Positions 29,942 through 40,140 of a stretch of DNA of 64,000 bases are shown here, in pieces; position 1 is the first letter of the stretch; each line of letters starts with the position of its first letter. Below the pieces are notes generated by a model. The model made no database searches. It had not been told where the DNA came from and worked only from the letters and a program-made list of their open reading frames with translations. Made by a program: the position numbers and the translations under genes. Source of the DNA: Deltaproteobacteria bacterium (GTDB lineage Bacteria > Myxococcota_A > Polyangia > Polyangiales > Polyangiaceae); NCBI GenBank assembly GCA_016218915.1, contig JACRCQ010000076.1, positions 36,618 through 100,617 on the forward strand. Reading direction: 5' to 3'.

Positions 29942-30763
29942 ATGGCGAAGACCGACGACGAGAAGCCCGGCAAGGAAGACAAGGCCCCGAAGGAGCCGAA
30001 GGCGCCCAAGGAGCCGAAGCAAGGCGCCGAGGCCGCCGCGGAGTCCAAGGAACCCAAGGAGCAGAAGCCCAAGAAGGAAAAGGCTGCTGCGTCCGAGGGC
30101 AAGGGCGACAAGGGCGGGCAAGGCAAGGGCAAAGGCGACAAGGGCAAGGGCGACAAGGGCAAGGGCGACAAGGGCGACAAGGCCGAGGCCAAGAAGCCCG
30201 AGCAGCCTGCGCGTCCCGCTGCGCCACCGCGCCTGCGCGACCGCTATCACCAGGAGATCGCCGCCGCCCTGTCCAAGAAGTTCAGCTACAAGAACCCGAT
30301 GCAGGTGCCGCGCTTGACCAAGATCGTGGTCAACATGGGCCTGGGTGCGGCCGTAGCGAACCCCAAGCTGATCGACTCGGCTGTCGAGGAGATGGCGCAG
30401 ATCACCGGGCAGAAGCCCATCGTGACCCGCGCCAAGAAGGCAATCTCCAACTACAAGCTGCGCACCGGCATCCCCATCGGCGTGATGGTGACCCTGCGCC
30501 GCGAGCAGATGTGGGAGTTCCTCGACCGGCTCATCAGCTTCGCACTGCCGCGCGTGCGCGACTTCAAGGGCGTGAGCGCCAAGGGCTTTGACGGCCGCGG
30601 CAACTTCACGCTGGGTCTGCGAGAGCAGATCATCTTTCCAGAGATCAACTACGACAAGATCGACACGATCAAGGGAATGAACGTGTCGATCGTGACGACG
30701 GCAAGAACCGACGAGGAAGGGCGTGCATTGCTCTCCGAACTCGGCATGCCTTTCCGCACCTGA
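29942..30763 (+). CDS. rplE: Ribosomal protein L5 with approx. 95-aa Lys-rich N-terminal extension
   Basis: C-terminal L5 core [38 protein letters not shown]...; N-terminal [14 protein letters not shown] repeats. Confidence 0.95.
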   Translation: MAKTDDEKPGKEDKAPKEPKAPKEPKQGAEAAAESKEPKEQKPKKEKAAASEGKGDKGGQGKGKGDKGKGDKGKGDKGDKAEAKKPEQPARPAAPPRLRDRYHQEIAAALSKKFSYKNPMQVPRLTKIVVNMGLGAAVANPKLIDSAVEEMAQITGQKPIVTRAKKAISNYKLRTGIPIGVMVTLRREQMWEFLDRLISFALPRVRDFKGVSAKGFDGRGNFTLGLREQIIFPEINYDKIDTIKGMNVSIVTTARTDEEGRALLSELGMPFRT

Positions 30764-30774
30764 GGGAACTCACG

Positions 30775-30960
30775 ATGGCTCGTGCATGCTCCTTTGCCAA
30801 GTTGAATCGGGCGCCGAAGTTTTCGGTACGTCATCGCAACCGCTGCAAGATGTGCGGTCGCTCACGCGCTTACTACCGGGACTTTCAGCTGTGCCGTCTA
30901 TGTATGCGCCTTCTGGCGCTCCGTGGGGAACTCCCCGGTGTGATCAAGGCGAGCTGGTGA
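30775..30960 (+). CDS. rpsN: Ribosomal protein S14 (zinc-type)
   Basis: [61 protein letters not shown] with CxxC...CxxC. Confidence 0.96.
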   Translation: MARACSFAKLNRAPKFSVRHRNRCKMCGRSRAYYRDFQLCRLCMRLLALRGELPGVIKASW

Positions 30961-30964
30961 TGCC

Positions 30965-31360
30965 ATGATGACTGATCCCATCGCCGATATGCTCACTCGT
31001 ATCCGCAACGCGGCGCTCGCGCGCCACGACCGGGTGACCCTGCCCTCGAGCAACGTCAAGCGTGCCGTGGCAGAGTTGCTCAAGAACGAGGGCTTCGTCA
31101 CCGAAGTCAGGACCGAGGACGCCAAGCCTCAGCCGCTGCTGACGATCGTCCTGAAGTACGGTCGCGACCGCAAATGCGCCATCGATGGCGTCAAGCGCGT
31201 CTCGCGCCCGGGCCGTCGCGTCTACGTGCGCCACGACAAGATCCCCCCGGTGCTTCACGGCCTGGGCGTAGCCATCCTGTCGACCTCGCACGGCGTGATG
31301 ACCGACAAGGACGCACGTCGCAACAAGCTGGGCGGCGAGTTGCTCTGCGAGGTGTGGTGA
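30965..31360 (+). CDS. rpsH: Ribosomal protein S8
   Basis: MMTDPIADMLTRIRNAALARHDRVTLPSSNVKRAVAELLKNEGFV...STSHGVMTDKDARRNKLGGELLCEVW. Confidence 0.97.
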   Translation: MMTDPIADMLTRIRNAALARHDRVTLPSSNVKRAVAELLKNEGFVTEVRTEDAKPQPLLTIVLKYGRDRKCAIDGVKRVSRPGRRVYVRHDKIPPVLHGLGVAILSTSHGVMTDKDARRNKLGGELLCEVW

Positions 31361-31956
31361 TGAGCGAGCAGCAGCAAGACAGGCTGACATCGCGCACCAG
31401 CCGGATCGGCAAGCTGCCGGTGACCATCCCCAAGGGGGTCACGGTGACGATCCAGGGTGCGAAGATCAACGTACAGGGTGCGAAGGGCAAGCTCGAGCTG
31501 GCCCTTCCGCTGAACACGTCCGCGGAGCTCAAGGATGGCCGCGTGGTGGTGAGCTCAACCCTGCCGGGACGCGACGCGGCCCGCATGCAGGGGCTCGCGA
31601 GAGCGCTCATCGCCAACATGGTCAAGGGCACGACCGAGGGCTTCACGCGCACGCTCGAGCTGGTCGGCACCGGATACCGGGCCGAGATGAAGGGCGGCGC
31701 CATTCACTTTGCCCTGGGATTCTCCCATCCCGTGGTCTTCCCGGTCCCGGCTGGCATCTCTGCAGTCGTGCCCGCGGACTCCAAGGGTACGCAGATCGTG
31801 ATCACGGGCGCTGACCGCGCCCTGGTCGGCCAGACCGCGGCCCGCGTCCGCGCGATTCGTCCCCCCGAGCCCTATGGTGGCAAGGGTGTCCGATATCGTG
31901 GCGAGCAGGTCCGCGAGAAGGCGGGCAAGGCAAGTGCGAAGGGTGGCAAGGCCTAA
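31360..31956 (+). CDS. rplF: Ribosomal protein L6
   Basis: SRIGKLPVTIPKGVTVTIQGAKINVQGAKGKLE...PPEPYGGKGVRYRGEQVREKAGK. Confidence 0.97.
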   Translation: MSEQQQDRLTSRTSRIGKLPVTIPKGVTVTIQGAKINVQGAKGKLELALPLNTSAELKDGRVVVSSTLPGRDAARMQGLARALIANMVKGTTEGFTRTLELVGTGYRAEMKGGAIHFALGFSHPVVFPVPAGISAVVPADSKGTQIVITGADRALVGQTAARVRAIRPPEPYGGKGVRYRGEQVREKAGKASAKGGKA

Positions 31957-32001
31957 ACGCGATGGGCTGGTCCCGGGTGGGACGGTCCACAGCGCGGAGT
32001 C

Positions 32002-32379
32002 ATGACGATGGCTATGAAATTGGTCGGACGCGAGCGACGCAAGCTCCGCATTCGCAAGAAGGTGGTCGGAACCTCGGAGCGTCCGAGGCTGACCGTGTTC
32101 CGCAGTGCGCGCCACATCTACGCGCAGGTGATCGACGACGTCGCAGGGTGCACCTTGGCGCACGCTTCGACCTTGTCCAAGGACCTGGGGGCCAGTGCGG
32201 CCGCCGAGGGCAAGCCGGCCAAGAAGACCGACAAGGCCAAGCAGGTCGGCGCCCTGGTCGCGAAGATGTGCCTTTCGAAGAGCATCAAGCAGGTGGTCTT
32301 CGATCGGAATGGTTACAAGTACCACGGGCGCATCAGCGCTCTTGCTCAGGCGGCCCGCGCTGCCGGGCTGAAGTTCTAG
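32002..32379 (+). CDS. rplR: Ribosomal protein L18
   Basis: [37 protein letters not shown]...[26 protein letters not shown]. Confidence 0.96.
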   Translation: MTMAMKLVGRERRKLRIRKKVVGTSERPRLTVFRSARHIYAQVIDDVAGCTLAHASTLSKDLGASAAAEGKPAKKTDKAKQVGALVAKMCLSKSIKQVVFDRNGYKYHGRISALAQAARAAGLKF

Positions 32380-32391
32380 CGGAGACAACTC

Positions 32392-32928
32392 ATGAATTTC
32401 GAGCAGCTTCAGCTGGACGAGGAAAAGCTCAAGGAGCGCATCATCCACATCAACCGCGTTGCCAAGGTTGTGAAGGGTGGACGCCGCTTCAGCTTCTCAG
32501 CCCTGGTGGTGGTCGGCGACGAGTCGGGCCACGTGGGCGTGGGGCTGGGCAAGGCCAACGAGGTTCCTGAGGCGATCCGCAAGGGCAACGACCAGGCGCG
32601 CAAGAACATCTTCACCGTGCCCATGGTCGGCTCTTCGATCCCCCATGAGACCGTCGGACACTTCGGCGCAGGCAGGGTCCTGCTGCGTCCGGCCGGCGAC
32701 GGCACGGGCGTTATCGCGGGCGGCGCGGTCCGCGCGGTGGTCGAGTCGGCCGGGATCCGCAACATCCTGACCAAGTGCCTGGGCACGACCAACCCGCACA
32801 ACGTCGTGCGCGCCACCATCGCTGCCCTGCGCGGACTCAAGAGCATCGAGATGGTCGCCTCCAAGCGCGGCAAGTCCAATGACGAGGTCCGTCCCACGCC
32901 TGTCAAGAAGCAGGAGGTGGCACCGTGA
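32392..32928 (+). CDS. rpsE: Ribosomal protein S5
   Basis: [53 protein letters not shown]. Confidence 0.97.
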   Translation: MNFEQLQLDEEKLKERIIHINRVAKVVKGGRRFSFSALVVVGDESGHVGVGLGKANEVPEAIRKGNDQARKNIFTVPMVGSSIPHETVGHFGAGRVLLRPAGDGTGVIAGGAVRAVVESAGIRNILTKCLGTTNPHNVVRATIAALRGLKSIEMVASKRGKSNDEVRPTPVKKQEVAP

Positions 32929-33113
32929 ACAAGAAGCTCAAGGTCCGTCAGATCCGGAGCTTGGCGAACCGCCCGCATCCTCAGCACGCCGTCATCAAGG
33001 GCCTGGGGCTGCGCGGCATCGGCTCCGAAGTGATCGTCGACAACACCCCTTCGTTCCGGGGCATGGTCAAGAAGGTCCTGCACCTGGTGCGTGTCGAAGA
33101 AGTCGAGGGATAG
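32925..33113 (+). CDS. rpmD: Ribosomal protein L30
   Basis: [60 protein letters not shown]. Confidence 0.94.
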   Translation: MNKKLKVRQIRSLANRPHPQHAVIKGLGLRGIGSEVIVDNTPSFRGMVKKVLHLVRVEEVEG

Positions 33114-33117
33114 CGTC

Positions 33118-33603
33118 ATGGCTGACATCCTCTCCAAACTGCAGGCACCTGCAGGGTCCAACACCCCCAAGACGCGCGTGGGGCGCGGAGTCGGCTCGGG
33201 TCTGGGAAAGACCGCCGGCAAGGGACAGAAGGGCCAGAAGGCTCGCAACACCGGCGGCTTCAGCAAGAGGCACTTCCAGGGCGGCCAGACCCCCATGCAG
33301 CGCCGCCTGCCCAAGCGCGGCTTCTTCAATCCCTTCGCCCTCACGGTGGCTACGGTCAACGTGGGCGATCTGGATCGTTTCGCGGCAGGTACGGTGATCG
33401 ACGAGACGCTGCTTCGCAAGGAGCGGCTGTTGCGCGGCGCCTGTGATCGGGTCAAGGTGCTGGGCGAAGGCACGCTGAGCAAGGCGCTGACGGTCAACGT
33501 TCACGCCTTCTCGGAGTCTGCCAAGCAGAAGATCGAAGCGGCCGGCGGCAAGGCGAACCTGATTGGCCCGCCGGCGGCCAGCTCCGAAGAGGCAAAGAGC
33601 TAG
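33118..33603 (+). CDS. rplO: Ribosomal protein L15
   Basis: KTRVGRGVGSGLGKTAGKGQKGQKARNTGGFSKRHFQGGQTPMQRRLPKRGF. Confidence 0.96.
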   Translation: MADILSKLQAPAGSNTPKTRVGRGVGSGLGKTAGKGQKGQKARNTGGFSKRHFQGGQTPMQRRLPKRGFFNPFALTVATVNVGDLDRFAAGTVIDETLLRKERLLRGACDRVKVLGEGTLSKALTVNVHAFSESAKQKIEAAGGKANLIGPPAASSEEAKS

Positions 33604-33618
33604 CCTGGACGGCAGACC

Positions 33619-34944
33619 ATGGCATTCAGCATCGCGAACATCACGAAGGTCCCCGAGCTGCGCAAGCGGATCCTGTTCACGCTGGGGATGCTTGCGGTCT
33701 ACCGGATCGGTGTCTTCATCACCGCGCCCGGCGTGGATCGCAACGTGATGCGGACGGTCGTGGGGCGTCAGTCGGGCGGCCTTCTCGGGATGTTCAACCT
33801 CTTCTCCGGAGGCGCACTCGAGAACCTGTCCATCTTCGCCCTGGGCATCATGCCCTACGTTTCCTCGTCCATCATCCTTCAGCTTCTCGGCATGGTCTAC
33901 AAGCCCATCGACGAGATGCGCAAGGAAGGTGAGCAGGGGCGTCGGAAGCTGGACCAGTGGACGCGCTACGGCACGATCGTGCTCAGCGCGTTCCAGGCGT
34001 TCGGCATATCCATGTACCTCGAAGGGTTGAACAACAACGACCTGGGCGGGGGACGATTCGGCGACGTGGTAGCGCACCCGGGCTGGGCGTTCCGGCTGAT
34101 GACCATCATCACGCTGACGACCGGCACGGCGTTCATCATGTGGATCGGCGAGCAGATCACCGAGCGAGGCATCTCGAACGGCATCTCGCTGATCATCTTC
34201 GCCGGCATCGTGGCCGACATCCCGTCGGTCGCCTACAGCTACATCCAGCAGAACGCCGGCAACGTCCAGCCGCTGAGCGTGGCCATGCTCCTGGCGGCCT
34301 CGCTCGGCACCGTGGCTATCATCGTCTTCTTCGAGCGCGGCCAGCGCAAGATCCCGATCGTGTACTCGAGGCGCCAGGTAGGGCGCAGGGTGTACGGCGG
34401 GCAGACGGCGCACCTGCCGCTGAAGGTGAACACGGCCGGGACGATTCCGCCGATCTTCGCCTCGTCGCTGCTGATGTTCCCTGCCACGCTGGCCTCGATG
34501 AAGCTGCCGGGCATGGACTTCCTGCAGGGGCTGATCAACCGCGGCGACTGGGTGTTCAACACGTTCTATGCGGCGCTGATCATCTTCTTCTGCTTCTTCT
34601 ACACGGCGGTGACGTTCCAGCCGGTGGACGTGGCGGACAACCTGAAGAAGCAGCAGGCGAACATCCCGGGGATTCGTCCGGGGCGCCAGACCGCGGAGTA
34701 CATCGATCGGGTGCTCACGCGCATCACGTTCGGCGGCTCGCTGTACGTGGCCGCGGTGTGCCTGATCCCGAACTTCATCAGCTCGTACTACAAGGTCCCG
34801 TTCCGCTTCGGCGGCACGTCGATCATGATCGTGGTGGGTGTGGCGCTCGACATGGTCTCCCAGATCGAGTCGCACCTGTTGACGCGCAACTACGAAGGGC
34901 TGACGGGGCCGCGGGTGAGTCGAATCCGCGGGCGTCAGGTGTAG
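33619..34944 (+). CDS. secY: Preprotein translocase subunit SecY
   Basis: TKVPELRKRILFTLGMLAVYRIGVFITAPGVD...GGALENLSIFALGIMPYVSSSIILQLL; multiple TM segments. Confidence 0.98.
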   Translation: MAFSIANITKVPELRKRILFTLGMLAVYRIGVFITAPGVDRNVMRTVVGRQSGGLLGMFNLFSGGALENLSIFALGIMPYVSSSIILQLLGMVYKPIDEMRKEGEQGRRKLDQWTRYGTIVLSAFQAFGISMYLEGLNNNDLGGGRFGDVVAHPGWAFRLMTIITLTTGTAFIMWIGEQITERGISNGISLIIFAGIVADIPSVAYSYIQQNAGNVQPLSVAMLLAASLGTVAIIVFFERGQRKIPIVYSRRQVGRRVYGGQTAHLPLKVNTAGTIPPIFASSLLMFPATLASMKLPGMDFLQGLINRGDWVFNTFYAALIIFFCFFYTAVTFQPVDVADNLKKQQANIPGIRPGRQTAEYIDRVLTRITFGGSLYVAAVCLIPNFISSYYKVPFRFGGTSIMIVVGVALDMVSQIESHLLTRNYEGLTGPRVSRIRGRQV

Positions 34945-34954
34945 GGGGACTTCG

Positions 34955-35584
34955 ATGCGTATCATCCTGATCGGGCCCCCGGCATCCGGCAAAGGCACAC
35001 AGGCGAAGGTGCTGTGCGACCGATTTGCCGTGCCCCAGGTCTCGACCGGGGACATGCTTCGTGCGGCGAAGGCTGCGGGGACGGCGCTGGGGTTGAAGGC
35101 AGCGGCGTTCATGCAGGCGGGTCAGCTGGTACCGGACGAGGTGGTGATCGGGCTGATCGACGAGCGGCTGGGGCAGGGGGACGCGTCGAAGGGATTCGTG
35201 CTGGACGGGTTCCCGCGGACAGTGCCGCAGGCCGAGGCGTTGGGGCGATTGCTCGACGGGCGCGGGCTGAAGCTGGATCACGTGATTCAGATCGACGTGC
35301 CGCGAGCGCTGCTGGTCGAGCGTGCAGTGCTTCGTCGCACGGACAAAAGGACTGGACAGATCTACCACTTGAAATACAATCCCCCGCCCCCCGAAGCAGA
35401 TTTGGAGCATCGGGCTGACGATCGGGAAGAGACGGTCCTTGCGCGTCTCGACACGTACGAGAACATGACCGCAGCGCTGCTTCCGCACTACGAGGCCCTG
35501 GGGCTGTTGCGGAAGGTAGACGGGGTGGGCAAGCCGTCCGAGATCACGGACCGGCTGCTGGCGGTCCTGGGGAACATTGGATGA
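34955..35584 (+). CDS. adk: Adenylate kinase
   Basis: [38 protein letters not shown]...[15 protein letters not shown]. Confidence 0.98.
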   Translation: MRIILIGPPASGKGTQAKVLCDRFAVPQVSTGDMLRAAKAAGTALGLKAAAFMQAGQLVPDEVVIGLIDERLGQGDASKGFVLDGFPRTVPQAEALGRLLDGRGLKLDHVIQIDVPRALLVERAVLRRTDKRTGQIYHLKYNPPPPEADLEHRADDREETVLARLDTYENMTAALLPHYEALGLLRKVDGVGKPSEITDRLLAVLGNIG

Positions 35585-35832
35585 AAAGAAGAACCGGGGA
35601 GCGACGAGAGAGAGAACCGAAGGGCGACAAGCTCGAGTTTGACGGTGTTGTCACCGAGGCACTTCCGAACGCGATGTTCAGGGTCAAGTGTGACAACGAG
35701 CTTGAAGTGCTCGCCACGATCAGCGGCAGGATGAGGCAGTACTACATCAAGATACTTCCCGGTGATCGAGTGACGGTAGAGGTTTCGCCGTACGATCCCA
35801 ATCGGGGCCGGATCACGTACCGGCACAAGTGA
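35581..35832 (+). CDS. infA: Translation initiation factor IF-1
   Basis: [69 protein letters not shown]; about 13-aa basic N-terminal extension. Confidence 0.95.
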   Translation: MKRRTGERREREPKGDKLEFDGVVTEALPNAMFRVKCDNELEVLATISGRMRQYYIKILPGDRVTVEVSPYDPNRGRITYRHK

Positions 35833-35847
35833 ATTCGGAGAGCAGTC

Positions 35848-35967
35848 ATGAAGGTTCGGCCGTCCGTGAAGAAGATTTGCGACAAGTGCATCATCGTGAA
35901 ACGCGCAGGCGTGGTGCGGGTGATCTGCAAGAAGAACCCGCGGCACAAGCAGCGTCAGGGCGCCTGA
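35848..35967 (+). CDS. rpmJ: Ribosomal protein L36 (absent from the ORF track)
   Basis: Read directly: [39 protein letters not shown], 39 aa, CxxC...C...H. Confidence 0.96.
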   Translation: MKVRPSVKKICDKCIIVKRAGVVRVICKKNPRHKQRQGA

Positions 35968-35990
35968 ACCCGAAGCAGGAGTGACGACAG

Positions 35991-36371
35991 ATGGCACGCA
36001 TTGCTGGTGTTGACCTTCCGCGGCGCAAGCACATCGCCTTTGCGCTGCCGTACATCTACGGGATCGGGCAGAAGCTTGCGCGCGACATATGCGCCAAGGC
36101 GAAGATCGATCCGAAGAAGCGCGTGGACGACTTGACCGAAGGTGAGGTCAAGGCGATCCGCGACATCATCGACGGCGACTACAAGGTCGAGGGCGACCTG
36201 CGCCGCGAGATCCAGATGAACATCAAGCGCCTGATGGACCTGGGCTGCTACCGGGGCCTGAGGCACCGTCGCGGGCTGCCCACGCGTGGCCAGAGGACGC
36301 ACACCAACGCGCGCACGCGCAAGGGTCCCCGCAAGGGGATGCTGTCGCGCGCCCGGACCAAGAAAGTCTAG
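35991..36371 (+). CDS. rpsM: Ribosomal protein S13
   Basis: [37 protein letters not shown]...[29 protein letters not shown]. Confidence 0.98.
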   Translation: MARIAGVDLPRRKHIAFALPYIYGIGQKLARDICAKAKIDPKKRVDDLTEGEVKAIRDIIDGDYKVEGDLRREIQMNIKRLMDLGCYRGLRHRRGLPTRGQRTHTNARTRKGPRKGMLSRARTKKV

Positions 36372-36386
36372 CGGGAGCGTGATGCC

Positions 36387-36791
36387 ATGAGCACGACCAA
36401 GGCCAAAGCCAAGGGCACCAAGCAGAAGAAGAAGGTTCGCAAGAACATCTCGACGGGCATCGCCCACATCCAGTCGACGTTCAACAACACGACCGTGACG
36501 ATCACGGACGTGAACGGGAACACGATTGCGTGGTCGAGCGCGGGCTCGAGGGGATTCAAGGGATCGCGCAAGTCGACGCCGTTTGCGGCGCAGCTTGCGG
36601 CCGAGGAAGCGGCGCGCCGCGCGATGGAGCATGGAATGCGCTCCGTGGCGGTGTTCGTCAAAGGTCCCGGGGCCGGACGCGAGAGCGCGCTTCGAGCCCT
36701 GCAGGGCGCAGGATTCAAGGTCACGTTGATCCGCGACGTGACTCCCATTCCGCACAACGGTTGTCGGCCGCCCAAGCGCCGACGCGTCTGA
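36387..36791 (+). CDS. rpsK: Ribosomal protein S11
   Basis: [46 protein letters not shown]. Confidence 0.98.
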   Translation: MSTTKAKAKGTKQKKKVRKNISTGIAHIQSTFNNTTVTITDVNGNTIAWSSAGSRGFKGSRKSTPFAAQLAAEEAARRAMEHGMRSVAVFVKGPGAGRESALRALQGAGFKVTLIRDVTPIPHNGCRPPKRRRV

Positions 36792-36818
36792 TCATCAACC
36801 TTGTAGAGGACGACGAAC

Positions 36819-37448
36819 ATGGCTCGCTACACAGGCCCCGTTTGTAAACTCTGCCGTCGCGAAGGCGAAAAGCTCTTCCTCAAGGGAGAGCGGTGCATGA
36901 CCGAGAAATGCGCCTTCACGCGTCGGCCCTACGCTCCCGGCCAGCACGGCCAGGCCCGCGTCAAGCACAGCGAGTATGCGCTGCGCCTGCGTGAGAAGCA
37001 GAAGGTACGCCGCATCTACGGCGTGCTGGAGCGTCAGTTCCGCATCTACTTCCACCGCGCCAGCCGCATGAAGGGCGGCACCGGCGAGCAGATGCTGCAG
37101 CTGCTCGAGCGAAGGCTCGACAGCGCCGTGCAGCGCATCGGATTCGGCTCCACCCGGTCCGAGGCGCGCCAGCTGGTCAAGCACAACCACGTGCTGGTCA
37201 ACGGCAAGCGCGTCAACATCCCCTCCTACATCATCCGCGTCGGCGACAAGATCGAGCTCCACGAGAAGAGCCGCAAGCTCAAGATGGTCGAGCTCGGCAT
37301 GTCGCTCGCCACGCGTCGTACGCCCCCGGGCTGGATGGAGATCGACGCCGGCAACTTCTCGGCCGTCATCAAGTCCAACCCCATCCGCGAGGAGCTCAAC
37401 GAGCCGGCCATCCGCGAGCAGTACATCGTAGAGTACTACTCCCGGTAG
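36819..37448 (+). CDS. rpsD: Ribosomal protein S4
   Basis: MARYTGPVCKLCRREGEKLFLKGERC...RRLDSAVQRIGFGSTRSEARQLVKHNHVLVNGKRVNIPSYIIRVGD. Confidence 0.98.
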   Translation: MARYTGPVCKLCRREGEKLFLKGERCMTEKCAFTRRPYAPGQHGQARVKHSEYALRLREKQKVRRIYGVLERQFRIYFHRASRMKGGTGEQMLQLLERRLDSAVQRIGFGSTRSEARQLVKHNHVLVNGKRVNIPSYIIRVGDKIELHEKSRKLKMVELGMSLATRRTPPGWMEIDAGNFSAVIKSNPIREELNEPAIREQYIVEYYSR

Positions 37449-37646
37449 CCAGACGACCTGATGCGGCAGCCCTGGTGCCCTGCGCCTCGACTGCCGCGTT
37501 GCGATCGACCCCGGTAGAGGTCATCTTTCGGGGCTGAGCGCAAAGAGAACGCGGGCAGGGGACGGGCAGCGCTGGCCGAGCGGGTTCGACAGCGCAGCCG
37601 GGATCCCCGCGCGAGACCGCAGCTGGAAACGAAAGGAAACGTGCCC

Positions 37647-38666
37647 ATGAACATGATCAGCAGAAATTGGCGGGACCTGATCCGCCCCAAGGCCATCTCG
37701 GTCGAGCCCGAGACCCTCACGGACTTCTACGGCAAGTTCACCTGCGAGCCGCTCGAGCGTGGCTTCGGGATCACCATCGGCAACTCGCTTCGCCGGATCC
37801 TGCTTTCGTCGCTCCAGGGCGCTGCGGTCACCGCGATTCGCATCGATGGCGCGCTGCACGAGTTCACGACGATCACGGACGTGGTCGAGGACGTGACGGA
37901 CATCGTTCTCAACATCAAGGAGATCGTGTTCAAGGCGCAGTCGCCGCGCACCTTCACCGTGCGCATCGACAAGGAAGGCCCGGCTCCGGTGCTCGCCCGG
38001 GACATCCAGCTGGTCGACGGCCTCGAGGTGCTCAACCCGGATCACCTGATCTGCGTGCTCGACAAGAAGGGCCCGCTGGCCATGGAGCTGTCGGTCAACG
38101 TCGGCCGCGGCTACGTGCCTGCAGAGCGCAACAAGACCGCCACCATGCCTCTGGGCACGGTGCCGATCGATGCGCTGTTCGCGCCGATCCGCAAGGTCAA
38201 CTACACGGTGCAGAACGCGCGCGTCGGGCAGGTCACCGACTACGACAAGCTCGTGCTCGAGGTCTGGACCAACGGCTCGGTGAAGCCTGCGGACGCGGTG
38301 GCGTTTGCCGCCAAGATCCTCAAGGAGCAGGTCTCGATCTTCATCAACTTCGAGGAGACCGAGGAGACGAGCTACGCGCAGCCCGCCACGGACGAGGAGC
38401 CGGTCAACGAGAACCTGTTCCGCAGCGTCGACGAGCTGGAGCTGAGCGTGCGCAGCGCCAACTGCCTGCAGAACGCGAACATCACGCTCATCGGCGAGCT
38501 GGTGCAGCGCACCGAGCAGGACATGCTCAAGACGAAGAACTTCGGCCGCAAGTCGCTCAAGGAGATCAAGGAGATCCTCGCGAGCATGGGGCTGTCGCTG
38601 GGGATGAAGATCGACAACTGGCCGCAGCTCTTGGAGCGGTGGAAGGCTCAGCAGAGCCAGAACTGA
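37647..38666 (+). CDS. rpoA: RNA polymerase alpha subunit
   Basis: [38 protein letters not shown]...C-terminal domain [45 protein letters not shown]. Confidence 0.98.
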   Translation: MNMISRNWRDLIRPKAISVEPETLTDFYGKFTCEPLERGFGITIGNSLRRILLSSLQGAAVTAIRIDGALHEFTTITDVVEDVTDIVLNIKEIVFKAQSPRTFTVRIDKEGPAPVLARDIQLVDGLEVLNPDHLICVLDKKGPLAMELSVNVGRGYVPAERNKTATMPLGTVPIDALFAPIRKVNYTVQNARVGQVTDYDKLVLEVWTNGSVKPADAVAFAAKILKEQVSIFINFEETEETSYAQPATDEEPVNENLFRSVDELELSVRSANCLQNANITLIGELVQRTEQDMLKTKNFGRKSLKEIKEILASMGLSLGMKIDNWPQLLERWKAQQSQN

Positions 38667-38688
38667 TTATTAGCGAGGCAAGATCGCC

Positions 38689-39204
38689 ATGCGTCACCTA
38701 GTCGCAGGCCGACAGTTCGGCCGTAACTCCACTCACCGCCGCGCGATGTTTCGCAACCTGACGGCGAACCTGATCGCTCACGAGCGCATCGAGACGACGG
38801 ACACCAAGGCGAAGGAGCTTCGCCGCGTGGCCGAGCGTCTGATCTCGAAGGCGATCCGGCTCGGCGAAATCGCCTACACCAAGCCGGGCGAGGTGCCGAC
38901 CGATGCAGCCAAGAAGCGCGAGTTCGAGAGCAACCGCGCGCGCCGGCTGCACGTCGAGCGCCTGATCCGCCAGTACATCCCGCGCTTCGGCACCAAGGTC
39001 GAAGGCGACGAGATCAAGCGCATCGACCTGGTCGAGAAGGTGCTCGTGGACCTCACCAAGAGGTTCGCCGGGCGTCCGGGCGGCTACACCCGCATCATCA
39101 AGATCGGGCGTCGCCGCGGCGACAACGCTCCGATGTCCCTGATCGAGTTCGTCGGGCCCTACGAGGGACCGCGCAAGAAGAAGACCGAAGAAGCGGCAGG
39201 CTGA
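38689..39204 (+). CDS. rplQ: Ribosomal protein L17
   Basis: MRHLVAGRQFGRNSTHRRAMFRNLTANLIAHERIETTDTKAKELRRVAERLISKA. Confidence 0.97.
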   Translation: MRHLVAGRQFGRNSTHRRAMFRNLTANLIAHERIETTDTKAKELRRVAERLISKAIRLGEIAYTKPGEVPTDAAKKREFESNRARRLHVERLIRQYIPRFGTKVEGDEIKRIDLVEKVLVDLTKRFAGRPGGYTRIIKIGRRRGDNAPMSLIEFVGPYEGPRKKKTEEAAG

Positions 39205-39285
39205 CAGGTTCGGCCGCGCTTCGATCCCCCGCCTGAGCGCCGGTGGTCACCCGCCGGCGCGATCTCATTCGCCCACCGAAGTACT

Positions 39286-39732
39286 TCATGGAAGCACGCT
39301 GAAACCTATCAGCGCGGCCGCTGCAGCGAGCCTGCGGTCGAAGCACACGAAGTGACGACCCTTTGGGCGCTCGCGACACAACACGAGCGCCGAGGCCAGC
39401 TGCAGGGCGTCGCCCGCGCGCAGGTCGCCGCGCGCGATCACGTCCACCGCGATCTTGCGCAGTCCCTCGGATGGAGTGACTTCCAGTGCGGCGTCGCAAA
39501 TCGCGGCAGCGCGCCGCAAGCTCGCAGCGAGCTCCGCCGATCCCAGCCCACCTTCTCCGTGCACCCGAAAAAGTGCGCTGTGAACCTCCACTGCGGTGCC
39601 CCACCAGATGGCCATGAGACTGGATCTGGCTCGAATCCTTCGTGCTGCTGCGGAGCTCGGCTGATGGGCACAGAGCAGGAGCACGCCGCTCGCATCCCAA
39701 AAGAATCGCTCAGCGGCTGTCGCGGTCTTCAC
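39286..39732 (-). CDS. PIN-domain (VapC-like) putative toxin
   Basis: GTG start: VKTATAAERFFWDASGVLLLC...WGTAVEVHSALFR...GDALQLASALVLCRERPKGRHFVCFDRRLAAAAALIGFSVL: conserved acidic positions and FVCFDxRL of PIN toxins. Confidence 0.75.
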   Translation of the reverse strand: MKTATAAERFFWDASGVLLLCAHQPSSAAARRIRARSSLMAIWWGTAVEVHSALFRVHGEGGLGSAELAASLRRAAAICDAALEVTPSEGLRKIAVDVIARGDLRAGDALQLASALVLCRERPKGRHFVCFDRRLAAAAALIGFSVLP

Positions 39733-40027
39733 GCAGGATCTCCAAGAGGCGATCGTTGGCGACGCGTGGCCCCCAAGCCTTCCAGAACGCGGCAGTGAGC
39801 CGCTTGATCGGAAGACGCACTTTGCCCTCACTGGCGAGGGCGGCTTCCTCCGCGGGAAGGTCGTCAATTCCGCTGAGTGGAACGATGCGCGCGATGGGAG
39901 TCCGTCGATCCCGCACATCCGCCCAGAACGTTCGCTCGTTCGGGAGGCTGCCCACGGTCTCCCCATCCGGATCATGCTCGCGAAATGCCGGACGCTCCCG
40001 GCCGAGTCCATCGGCAGCTTGTCCCAT
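39710..40027 (-). CDS. Phd/VapB-like antitoxin ORF whose N-terminal half derives from a dinB fragment
   Basis: C-terminal DRRTPIARIVPLSGIDDLPAEEAALASEGK... is Phd/VapB-like; N-terminal MGQAADGLGRERPAFREHDPDGETVGSLPNERTFWADVRDR matches the DinB at 44905-46155; overlaps the toxin start by 23 bp. Confidence 0.55.
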   Translation of the reverse strand: MGQAADGLGRERPAFREHDPDGETVGSLPNERTFWADVRDRRTPIARIVPLSGIDDLPAEEAALASEGKVRLPIKRLTAAFWKAWGPRVANDRLLEILREDRDSR

Positions 40028-40030
40028 TAC
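39910..40030 (-). pseudogene. Inverted dinB fragment
   Basis: Reverse complement of about 45632-45752 with scattered mismatches (e.g. cccacggtctcccc..tccgg.tc.tgctcgcgaaa.gc.ggacgctc). Confidence 0.8.
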
Positions 40031-40039
40031 GCCCTGGAC

Positions 40040-40140
40040 GAGCGGTATCCGGTGGTGGCGGAGCTGTTCGACAGGAACCGCACCCGGAAATTAGCGATAC
40101 GTCTGCTCGGCGTGGCGCTGACGAACCTGGGGGCCGACCG
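40040..40140 (+). pseudogene. Direct dinB C-terminal fragment
   Basis: YPVVAELFDRNRTRKLAIRLLGVALTNLGA vs YPVVAELFDRSRTRRLAIRLLGVALSNLGA in full-length dinB (about 45910-46010). Confidence 0.85.

Noticed and set aside
30100-30185. GKGDK repeat as an independent regulatory repeat
   Set aside because: It lies within the rplE reading frame and is explained as a protein low-complexity extension.
33067-35112. 681-aa minus ORF antisense to rplO/secY
   Set aside because: His/Arg/Asp-rich mirror frame of secY; not a real gene.
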